Source: Cohnella rhizoplanae
Lineage (GTDB): Bacteria > Bacillota > Bacilli > Paenibacillales > Paenibacillaceae
Direction: 5' to 3'
Assembly (NCBI RefSeq): GCF_948329515.1
Contig: NZ_CAOJCN010000002.1
Coordinates: forward strand, 1 to 64,000
Length of the DNA: 64,000 nucleotides
The translations under genes were made by a program, and so were the position numbers. Within the stretch, counting starts at the first letter, position 1; each line of letters opens with the position of its first letter. The notes under the pieces are model-generated. The model worked only from the letters and a program-made list of their open reading frames with translations. It made no database searches and was not told the origin of the DNA. Of the stretch, positions 7,778-14,039 are shown in pieces.

Positions 7778-8527
7778 TCAGATTCTGCATATCTCCTTGG
7801 GGCATGCGGGGCATGTCGGGCAGTGGCAGATCTCGCGCAGCGCGTTCAGTCGCAGGATGACGATACGTCCTTGACGGAGATCGATGATGCCCTCGTCCTT
7901 GAAGCCGCTCAGCATGCGGTTCACGCTCTCGCGCGATGTGCCGATGAGATCCGCAATCTCCGCATGCGTAAGCTTAAGCGTGATCTTGATGCCTTCAGGT
8001 ACGGCGATGCCGTACGTGTTGGCCATCCGGATCAGGGTCGAAGCGAGCGCGCCCGGCTTGCCGAACAGCAGCAGATCGCGGAACTTCGACTCGCTCACGC
8101 GCTGAGCGATCGCCATCCAATTCATGAAGCGTACGGCAAAATCCCCGTACCGGTACAATAGAATTTCGAGGTCCTTCCACTGCACCACGCCGAGTTCGGC
8201 CTCCTCCAGCACCTCCGCGCTGAACGAGTGGACCTTGGTGAGCCCGTTTTCGGGTTCCCAGACCAGGTCTCCCGCCTGCATGATCGAGAGCATGAAGTCC
8301 TTGCCTTCATCCGTCGATTTCCGCAGCTTGACCTTGCCCGACCGCAGATAGTACAGCTTGCCGGCCTGATCGCCTTCCCAGAACAGATAGCTGCCTTTTT
8401 CCGCATGCTTGGGATACATCAGCTCTTCGAGGCGGGCGAACTGGTCCTCCGAGAAAAAGCGGTGAATACCAAGTTCATTGTCTTGCGGCCGTTCTCCGGC
8501 CGTCCTGCTCTTCAACGCTTCGCCCAT
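7778..8527 (-). CDS. fnr: Fnr-type anaerobic regulator (Crp/Fnr family) with C-terminal cysteine cluster
   Basis: The 249-residue protein has a cyclic-nucleotide-type beta-roll (residues about 25-140) and a Crp-type helix-turn-helix (LTHAEIADLIGTSRESVNRMLS, about 190-211). The tail ends CHCPTCPACPKEICRI. Cys239, Cys242 and Cys247 reproduce the C-x2-C-x4-C spacing that binds the iron-sulfur cluster in Bacillus Fnr, and extra cysteines sit at 234 and 236. It probably senses oxygen loss and activates the TGTGA-N6-TCACA promoters found here at 8639, 12538, 13193 and 13225. It is divergent from the GAF gene and shares the 8639 box with it. A weaker alternative is an ArcR-like paralogue. Confidence 0.85.
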   Translation of the reverse strand: MGEALKSRTAGERPQDNELGIHRFFSEDQFARLEELMYPKHAEKGSYLFWEGDQAGKLYYLRSGKVKLRKSTDEGKDFMLSIMQAGDLVWEPENGLTKVHSFSAEVLEEAELGVVQWKDLEILLYRYGDFAVRFMNWMAIAQRVSESKFRDLLLFGKPGALASTLIRMANTYGIAVPEGIKITLKLTHAEIADLIGTSRESVNRMLSGFKDEGIIDLRQGRIVILRLNALREICHCPTCPACPKEICRI

Positions 8528-8638
8528 GACCGCGTGTCCCCTATCCGATTCCCTTTGATGACTTTATCATATCGCATCGCGGCTCCGTCGTAGATCGGGG
8601 AACCTCCTGATCTTCCGCCGGGAATTCCCTTATCTTTT

Positions 8639-8654
8639 TGTGAGATTCGTCACT
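8639..8654. promoter_or_regulatory. Fnr/Crp-type box in the fnr-GAF intergenic region
   Basis: TGTGAGATTCGTCACT matches TGTGA-N6-TCACA in 9 of 10 defined positions. It lies 112 bp from the fnr start and 125 bp from the GAF start, so it may act on either gene or both. Confidence 0.6.
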
Positions 8655-8778
8655 GCGGCTGCCGGAATCAGGAGTTTCCCGCCTGCGAATTCGGGGAATT
8701 CCCCGACTTACGGGGAGCTGACGCTTCGGTACACTGTAGACAAGAGGATGGGATACGACTGGCTTGGAGGGATGGACG

Positions 8779-9249
8779 ATGATCGAACATGGCAGTCGCG
8801 AAGACATTATCGCGAGCTTGGCCGCACTGCGCGCGGAGATCGGTTGCGACTTTGGCGCGGTAGGTATGACGGAGGCGCCGTTGCGGGTCCTGAGGTGGCA
8901 GGTGGCGTCCGGTCACGCCAACGAACGATATGCCGGCATTGCGGAAAAGCCGGGCCGCGGCCTGTCGGCGACCGTGCTGAAGGTAGGCAGGCCGATCTCG
9001 CTCAGTATGACGGAGCTTGTCTGTTCGCGCCGTCTTCAGGAGTTCCCCCTGCTGCTCGCGGAGGATCTGCGCTCGGCTTATGCGGTCCCTTTATATCTGG
9101 GTACTTCGCTCGCTGGCGTTCTGATCGCAGGAGACCGCAGGAAGAGGATCTATCGTACCGAGGAACGCCGGATCGTCGCTGCGGCGGGCGATCGGATCGC
9201 CGCGCTGTTGACCGGGCTGTCTGCGGCGGGATCGATGCAAGGCGGCTGA
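8779..9249 (+). CDS. GAF-domain sensor protein, NreA-like
   Basis: The 156-residue protein is a single GAF domain: SLAALRAEIGCDFGAVGM, GRGLSATVLKVGRPISLS, and a C-terminal strand/helix with RSAYAVPLYLGTSLAGVLIAGD. In staphylococci, NreA is a GAF nitrate receptor that acts with the kinase NreB and regulator NreC. Here the next two genes encode a NarL-type regulator and a PAS kinase of matching type, so an NreA-like role is inferred from context. The ATG at 8779 has GGAGG at 8-nt spacing; the TTG at 8764 lies inside that site. Ligand-binding residues could not be checked. Confidence 0.65.
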   Translation: MIEHGSREDIIASLAALRAEIGCDFGAVGMTEAPLRVLRWQVASGHANERYAGIAEKPGRGLSATVLKVGRPISLSMTELVCSRRLQEFPLLLAEDLRSAYAVPLYLGTSLAGVLIAGDRRKRIYRTEERRIVAAAGDRIAALLTGLSAAGSMQGG

Positions 9250-9326
9250 GCGTCGCGCCGGGTCGCCAGCAGCTATGATAGAATAGGTTAGAAGAGGGGC
9301 TTTTTACGTAGGTGGGAGGAGTAGAG

Positions 9327-9980
9327 ATGATCCGGATATTGGTCGTGGACGACCATGCTATCGTTCGTTCCGGGCTCATGATGCTTTTGAACGGCAGACA
9401 GGGAATGGAGGTCGTTGGCGAGGCCGCGGACGGAGACGAAGCGATCGCGCAAGCCGAGGCGCTCCGTCCGGACGTCGTGCTCATGGACCTCAGCATGCCG
9501 CACGGCAAAGATGGGCTTACGGCCGCCGCAGAACTTAAAAAGTCGCATCCGGGGATCGCCGTGCTCATTCTGACCATGCACGATGACGAGGGATATCTAT
9601 TCCGGGCGATCCAGTCGGGCGCTTCGGGTTACATCCTCAAAAGCGCGCCTCACGAGGAGTTGCTGACCGCGATCCGCCATGTGGCGGAGGGGCAGGCTTA
9701 TTTGTATCCGTCCGCGACCAAGCGGCTGATGAGCGATTATCTGGACAAGCTGAAAAACGGCGACCACGCAGGCACCTACGAATCCCTGTCGGAGCGGGAA
9801 AAGGAGATTCTCGCCAAGGTCGCGCAGGGATACTCCAACAAGGAAATCGCCGAACAGCTCATCATCAGCGTCAAAACCGTGGAATCGCACAAGAGCAACC
9901 TCATGGAGAAGCTCGAGCTGCGAACCCGTCCCGACCTGGTTAAATTCGCGATGAAAAAGGGGCTGCTGACCTTTGACTGA
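9327..9980 (+). CDS. NarL/FixJ-type response regulator, NreC-like
   Basis: 217 residues: a receiver domain with phosphoacceptor Asp54 (VVLMDLSMP), conserved Thr in ILTMHDD and Lys in YILKSAPHEE. A LuxR-type helix-turn-helix follows (LSEREKEILAKVAQGYSNKE, then IAEQLIISVKTVESHKSNLM). The ATG at 9327 has GGAGG 8 nt upstream. The 3' end overlaps the kinase gene by 8 nt, which implies translational coupling. It should be phosphorylated by that kinase and, by analogy with NreC, activate nitrate/nitrite respiration genes; none are visible in this window. Confidence 0.85.
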   Translation: MIRILVVDDHAIVRSGLMMLLNGRQGMEVVGEAADGDEAIAQAEALRPDVVLMDLSMPHGKDGLTAAAELKKSHPGIAVLILTMHDDEGYLFRAIQSGASGYILKSAPHEELLTAIRHVAEGQAYLYPSATKRLMSDYLDKLKNGDHAGTYESLSEREKEILAKVAQGYSNKEIAEQLIISVKTVESHKSNLMEKLELRTRPDLVKFAMKKGLLTFD

Positions 9981-11091
9981 TCAAGAAAATTCCGGCCTTT
10001 CCGGGTACCATGCGGAGATGCTGGCGGCGCAGGTGGAAAGCTTGCTGTCGGGGCTGGACCGGGGCGTGGCGGACGATGAGTACCGGGAGGAACTGCGCAG
10101 ATCGCTGAAGCAGCTGGTAGACGTCAAGTTCGCGCTCGACGAGTCAGCGATCGTCGCCATCACCGACCGTAGAGGGAAGATTCGGTATGTAAACGACAAG
10201 TTCTGCGAGATCTCCGGGTACGAACGCTCCGAGCTGATCGGCCAGGATCATCGCCTTGTTAATTCGGGCTACCATGGCAAGTCGTTCATGAAGGAATTGT
10301 GGACGACGATCTCATCCGGCCGGGTCTGGCGCGGCGAGATCAAGAATAGAGGGAAGACGGGGCGCGAGTACTGGGTAGATACGACGATCGTCCCGTTCGC
10401 GGACGGCGAGGGCCATCCGTATCAATACCTGGCGATCCGGCACGAGGTTACGCGTCTGAAGGAGACGGAGGCAGAACTGCAGTCAATGCTGGCGCAGATG
10501 ATGCAGATTCAAGAGGAGGAACGGCGGCGTTTCTCCAGAGACTTGCACGACGGCATCGGCCAGAGCCTGTTTTACTTTAAGATTACGATCGACCGTCTGC
10601 TGGCCGAGCGGGAGGACGAGGGTCTCTCCATGCTGGAGCAGCAGGTGTCGCAGCTCATGTCCGACGTGCGAGGCCTCGCCTGGGAGCTGCGTCCGTCCGT
10701 GCTCGACGATCTCGGCGTCGTACCGGCACTTCGGACCTACATCGAGCATTTCGAAGGCCATTACGGTATCCAGGTGCGCTTCGATTGCGAACTCAAGCGC
10801 CGGCCGGCATTGCTCGCCGAGACGACCATCTACCGCGTCGTCCAGGAGGCGTTGACCAATATTGGAAAGTATGCGGGCGTGTCCGAGGCCTACGTCTCGT
10901 TGCGGGAGACCGACGGTTTAATCAAGGCGGTTATTCGGGACAAGGGCGTCGGCTTCACCCGCGCGTCGGCAGGCTCCGGCGTCGGCCTCTTCAGCATGGA
11001 AGAACGCGCGCGCGCTGTTTCCGGCGAGCTCAAGCTGCATTCCGAACCGGGGCATGGCACGACCGTCACGCTTACGGTACCGGTTGGCTGA
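9973..11091 (+). CDS. PAS-domain sensor histidine kinase, NarX/NreB class
   Basis: 372 residues, soluble. The PAS domain is at about 55-165 (AIVAITDRRGKIRYVNDKFC). The HisKA_3 segment has phospho-acceptor His192 in FSRDLHDGIGQS. The ATPase domain shows VVQEALTNIGKYAG and KGVGFTRASAGSGVGLFSME. The start is TTG at 9973, inside the regulator gene. Staphylococcal NreB carries four PAS cysteines that bind an oxygen-sensitive Fe-S cluster. Here the PAS region has only one Cys, so sensing must differ, perhaps by another cofactor or entirely through the GAF partner. Confidence 0.82.
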   Translation: MTDQENSGLSGYHAEMLAAQVESLLSGLDRGVADDEYREELRRSLKQLVDVKFALDESAIVAITDRRGKIRYVNDKFCEISGYERSELIGQDHRLVNSGYHGKSFMKELWTTISSGRVWRGEIKNRGKTGREYWVDTTIVPFADGEGHPYQYLAIRHEVTRLKETEAELQSMLAQMMQIQEEERRRFSRDLHDGIGQSLFYFKITIDRLLAEREDEGLSMLEQQVSQLMSDVRGLAWELRPSVLDDLGVVPALRTYIEHFEGHYGIQVRFDCELKRRPALLAETTIYRVVQEALTNIGKYAGVSEAYVSLRETDGLIKAVIRDKGVGFTRASAGSGVGLFSMEERARAVSGELKLHSEPGHGTTVTLTVPVG

Positions 11092-11215
11092 ATGAACCCT
11101 TTATTATTAAACGGCCCGGTTCCTCATCGTGAATCGCTTCTACTTACATTAAATCCCAACCCAGACTCACACATGCATCATTTTCTCTCGTTTTAACAAT
11201 ATCCCCTTCGATCAG

Positions 11216-11270
11216 GAGCGATTGTAGGCGAAGTCGACCGATTTAAGAGTCGGTTTGCCTGCGATTGCTC
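11216..11270 (+). ncRNA. Possible structured RNA hairpin at the left end of the IS-like element
   Basis: GAGCGATTGTAGGCGAA (11216-11232) can pair over 17 positions with TTTGCCTGCGATTGCTC (11254-11270). All four non-Watson-Crick positions are G-U wobbles if read as plus-strand RNA. An inner CCGA/TCGG helix (11238-11241 with 11250-11253) caps it. Wobbles in only one reading sense hint at RNA rather than DNA function; transcription is not shown. Confidence 0.35.
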
Positions 11271-11297
11271 TATTTCCCGTAACGAACTGCCGGTGCG

Positions 11298-12242
11298 TTA
11301 ACCCGCTTGCTGCCGGCTCCGTACAGGGCGTCTAAACGCCCAGCGGATGGGCCGGATGCCGGAACGCGCGCCAACCAAACTCCGATAGGTAATCGTCCTT
11401 GTCGTGACGACGTTTGCGATTAACGCGGGAAGCGCCCTGCTCCCGTACATGTAACGGAAACAATATTCGTTCAAATACGCCTGCAGATGCTTCGGTCCGA
11501 TCCCCCCGAATGTCCAGGCCAACCATCGAACGACTCCAAGCCAAGCCAAGTGGGGCTCTTTGCGTCCTCGATGACTGCGCTTCAGCACCTCCAAATGATC
11601 GGACTCCCGCCGGTTCGCCGCATGATTTTGCAAAAAAAGTTCCATTGCTTCGTCGCCCTCGGAGCTGCCGCTGCCCGGAACGCAGTCCCCTTCCGGACCG
11701 TCGACCGCTTTCATTTTGAGCTGAACGACCTCTCCCGTCTCGTCCAGCGAGGCGCCGATCACGATCGGCTGCGGCTTCAATTCACCCTGCGCGAGCTTGT
11801 CGCTGAAGTATCGATGGTATTCGTAGCCGTAATACTCGCCCAACAATTGCAAGTTCCCGCCGAGCGGCCGATCTTGATCGCGCTCTCCGATTGCATGGCG
11901 CAATTTGTGATTGATAAGCCAAGCGGTCTTGTATGTCACTTGGATCCATTCCGCGAGCAGCACGGCGCTGATGCCGAATTGCATCAGATACATGGCCGTA
12001 AACCACTTGGTCAGCGGCGTGCGCGTACCCTCGAACACGGTGCCGGCAGTCAGCGAAGTCTGGTGAGAGCAGGAACGGCATTCAAAAAGCCGTCGTCCTC
12101 GCGAACTTACATCATAGTATCTTGAATGCGCGCAGCGGGGACAGCGGAAACCCTCGGACCACTTGGCTGCAAACAGCGCGGCAGCGCATTCGTCTTCGGT
12201 AAAGAACGGTATGGATTTCCGAATCGATTGGCCGACGCTCAT
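11298..12242 (-). CDS. IS1595-family (ISXO2-type) transposase-like protein, catalytic residues not apparent
   Basis: 314 residues. The N terminus has the family zinc ribbon (FRCPRCAHSRYYD, then FECRSCSHQTS) and the adjoining LTAGTVFEGTRTPLTKWF. The C terminus keeps IGPKHLQAYLNEYCFRYMY. Between them, where active members have VEVDETYIGG, this protein has LQLLGEYYGYE. I also see no counterpart of the later DDE/N residues, so it may be inactive, domesticated or from a divergent clade. The frame is intact. The start ATG has AAAAGGAGAG upstream, a TATAAT at 12282-12277 and an AGAAC-N4-GTTCT repeat between them. Confidence 0.75.
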   Translation of the reverse strand: MSVGQSIRKSIPFFTEDECAAALFAAKWSEGFRCPRCAHSRYYDVSSRGRRLFECRSCSHQTSLTAGTVFEGTRTPLTKWFTAMYLMQFGISAVLLAEWIQVTYKTAWLINHKLRHAIGERDQDRPLGGNLQLLGEYYGYEYHRYFSDKLAQGELKPQPIVIGASLDETGEVVQLKMKAVDGPEGDCVPGSGSSEGDEAMELFLQNHAANRRESDHLEVLKRSHRGRKEPHLAWLGVVRWLAWTFGGIGPKHLQAYLNEYCFRYMYGSRALPALIANVVTTRTITYRSLVGARSGIRPIRWAFRRPVRSRQQAG

Positions 12243-12261
12243 GTAAACTCTCCTTTTGATA

Positions 12262-12282
12262 AGAACTTATGTTCTCATTATA
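12262..12282 (-). promoter_or_regulatory. Promoter -10 and inverted repeat of the transposase-like gene
   Basis: Minus-strand TATAAT (12282-12277) is followed at once by AGAACATAAGTTCT (12275-12262), a 5-bp-arm inverted repeat covering the predicted transcript start. Confidence 0.45.
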
Positions 12283-12364
12283 GCAAATAATGGATTTAAT
12301 TGCACGCTTTTTTTTGACCATAATCCAGCTAATCAAGTGCCTCATAGACTGTTTATAAGGCTCG

Positions 12365-12498
12365 CCTGATCGAAGGGGATATCGTTAAAACGCGATGCAG
12401 CCAGTTTTATCTGCCAGCCTTACTGAAGGGGATATTGTTAAAACGGAGTATTTAGGAATATACTCGCCGTCCTGACCGAAGGGGATATTGTTAAAACA
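12365..12498. repeat. Three 28-bp repeats at exact 53-bp spacing (IS end plus two solo copies)
   Basis: Copies at 12365-12392, 12418-12445 and 12471-12498 share the core GAAGGGGATAT(T/C)GTTAAAAC. They are separated by two unrelated 25-bp stretches. The first is the right terminal repeat of the IS-like element. The 53-bp period equals five helical turns. The array ends 40 bp before the Fnr box of the hemerythrin gene. Confidence 0.75.
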
Positions 12499-12537
12499 GG
12501 AAATATGCATGTGTCTGTTTCGTGGCAGCTCCTTTAT

Positions 12538-12580
12538 TGTGATTTTTATCACATGACAAAATCTTGATTAGCGTTATATT
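12538..12580 (+). promoter_or_regulatory. Fnr-dependent class II promoter of the hemerythrin-like gene
   Basis: TGTGATTTTTATCACA (12538-12553) is a perfect Fnr/Crp consensus. TATATT (12575-12580) serves as -10. The box centre at 12545.5 is 41.5 bp before a start placed at 12587, the canonical class II activator position. No good -35 hexamer is present, as expected. Confidence 0.75.
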
Positions 12581-12630
12581 GAACTCATCAAACGAAGCAA
12601 CGCCCCGATAACGGGAAGGAGGAATTGCCG

Positions 12631-13161
12631 ATGAGCACAACGACAAACGAAGCGAACAAAGCGCTAAAGCCCTACGCCGGCGATGACGAGAGATATACGC
12701 TGCTGAACGGTGCGGTCGTCAGAGCGAGACAGGAGCACGATGCGTTGGAGGAGGAGTTGGCGGATCTGTACGCGCAGGTGTGCACGGTACGCAAGGATGA
12801 GGACATCATCCACCTGAACGCTCATGTGCGAATTCTAAACGAACGGGTGAAGCACTTCATGACCGAATGGAGCGCGCATATCGCTTGGGAGAAAACGGAG
12901 CTGTTCCCTTACGCGGTATGGTACCTCGAGACCGAGCCCGACTTGTTCACGCTGATGGAGCAGGATTACGGACTTGCGGAGCGGTTCATCGGCTCGTTCT
13001 TGAACACGCTGGAGCAGTCGGTACTCCCTATCTCGCCCGAGGAAGCGAAGGCGCTGGCGTCCTACCTGCTTCAAGCCTATGCCTTCTTGAAAAACCGGCT
13101 GAACGAGGAGGAAGAAATCATTGAGACGCTGGAGGACCACTCGAACGTTTACAGCTATTAA
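12631..13161 (+). CDS. Hemerythrin HHE-domain protein
   Basis: 176 residues, all-helical. Metal-ligand candidates follow the hemerythrin pattern: His in ARQEHDALEEE, His in NAHVRILNE, His in VKHFMTEW, and HIAWEKTELFP with the His-x3-Glu ligand pair. Such proteins bind a di-iron centre and react with oxygen or nitric oxide. The ATG at 12631 has AAGGAGG at about 9 nt; a TTG at 12625 is too close to that site. Its promoter carries a perfect Fnr box at -41.5, so expression under oxygen limitation is likely. DoxX follows with its own Fnr boxes. No membrane or sensor domain is present. Confidence 0.75.
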   Translation: MSTTTNEANKALKPYAGDDERYTLLNGAVVRARQEHDALEEELADLYAQVCTVRKDEDIIHLNAHVRILNERVKHFMTEWSAHIAWEKTELFPYAVWYLETEPDLFTLMEQDYGLAERFIGSFLNTLEQSVLPISPEEAKALASYLLQAYAFLKNRLNEEEEIIETLEDHSNVYSY

Positions 13162-13192
13162 GCGCATGATCGGCTAAACTCCCGCTCAACTA

Positions 13193-13240
13193 AGTGAAAA
13201 AAATCACAAGGATTTGCGTCGAAGTGTGAGATCCATCACA
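13193..13240 (+). promoter_or_regulatory. Tandem Fnr boxes upstream of doxX
   Basis: AGTGAAAAAAATCACA (13193-13208) matches 9 of 10 consensus positions and TGTGAGATCCATCACA (13225-13240) matches all 10. CATACT (13262-13267) lies at the right distance to act as -10 with the second box centred about 41.5 bp upstream of the start. The boxes are 32 bp apart, three helical turns, so both face the same side. Confidence 0.7.
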
Positions 13241-13339
13241 TTCGAAATCGTCCGCAACCCTCATACTGAGGTTGTAAGGCAAGCAAGTCGAACGACATCG
13301 CTAATAAACGCCGTAACGGCGAAAAGGGAGATGGCCTCT

Positions 13340-13888
13340 ATGGTCACCAAATGGTTCAGAGAAAACGTATGGGCTGCAGTCGCAGTCACGCTTCTTCGTA
13401 TCTATGTCGGATGGCAGTGGGTCGACGCGGGCTGGCACAAGCTGACAGGCGGCTTCACGGCAAAAGGATTTCTCCAAGGCGCGGTCGCTAAGCCGGTCGC
13501 AGACCATGCGACAAACGAAGTGATTTTCCCTAACTACACGTACTTCATCCAGCACTTCGCATTGCCGAACGTCAAGCTGATCGACGTGCTGATCCCGCTC
13601 GGCGAGTTCCTGATCGGCGTAGGGCTGATCGTCGGGGGACTCACGGTAACGGCCGCTTTCTTCGGAATGCTGCTGAACGCGTTGTTCCTCTTCGCAGGCA
13701 CCGTAAGCACGAACCCTTGGCTGTTGGTTCTCGGCTTCATCGTTTTCACCGCTGGCGCCAATGCCGGACGCTTCGGACTTGATTATTACTTGCTCCCGCT
13801 CATCCGCAAAGGCTTCGGCAAGATCAAGCACGCCTTCACGGACAAGAAGCATAACGGGGGGGCCAACGGTAAGCCGGTCGCGCATTGA
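13340..13888 (+). CDS. DoxX family membrane protein
   Basis: 182 residues with four hydrophobic segments (AAVAVTLLRIYVGWQWV, IPLGEFLIGVGLIVGGLTV, TAAFFGMLLNALFLFAG, NPWLLVLGFIVFTAGANA). The motif GWQWVDAGWHKL marks the DoxX/TQO small-subunit family. Members take part in thiosulfate:quinone oxidoreduction or poorly defined membrane redox reactions. The start at 13340 is preferred because AAGGGAG abuts the earlier ATG at 13331. Two Fnr boxes precede it, and adhE follows after 151 bp, so it may lead the fermentative operon. Confidence 0.75.
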   Translation: MVTKWFRENVWAAVAVTLLRIYVGWQWVDAGWHKLTGGFTAKGFLQGAVAKPVADHATNEVIFPNYTYFIQHFALPNVKLIDVLIPLGEFLIGVGLIVGGLTVTAAFFGMLLNALFLFAGTVSTNPWLLVLGFIVFTAGANAGRFGLDYYLLPLIRKGFGKIKHAFTDKKHNGGANGKPVAH

Positions 13889-13923
13889 CTAACGCATTGA
13901 TCCATCGCATTGACTAACGCATT
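13881..13923 (+). repeat. 18-bp direct repeat across the doxX stop codon
   Basis: CGCATTGACTAACGCATT occurs at 13881-13898 and 13906-13923, 25 bp apart. The first copy contains the doxX TGA stop; the second lies in the doxX-adhE spacer. Confidence 0.9.
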
Positions 13924-14039
13924 CCTCGATTGAGTCGATCGAAAGGCAGAAACGGCGGCTGGAGCTCTCCGGCTGCCGTCCATATTGTCCGGCTGCCGGG
14001 ACCGAACGCACGAATCGATATTGACGGGGGGCCACACGG

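Larger units (their letters stand above)
11189..12392 (-). mobile_element. IS1595-like element bounded by 28-bp inverted repeats
   Basis: The left end (11189-11216) starts CGTTTTAACAATATCCCC. The right end (12365-12392), read inward, is CGTTTTAACGATATCCCC. The two 28-mers differ at one base. They enclose one transposase-like gene of matching family, giving a 1204-bp unit. No 8-bp target duplication is visible (ATTTTCTCT-type left flank, CGATGCAG right flank), so the insertion is old or the ends are not ordinary transposon ends. Two further right-end copies follow at 12418 and 12471. Confidence 0.65.

Noticed and set aside
12365-12498. CRISPR array (three 28-bp repeats, 25-bp spacers)
   Set aside because: No cas genes nearby, only three repeats, and the first is an IS terminal repeat whose inverted partner lies at 11189. 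It is kept as a repeat array.
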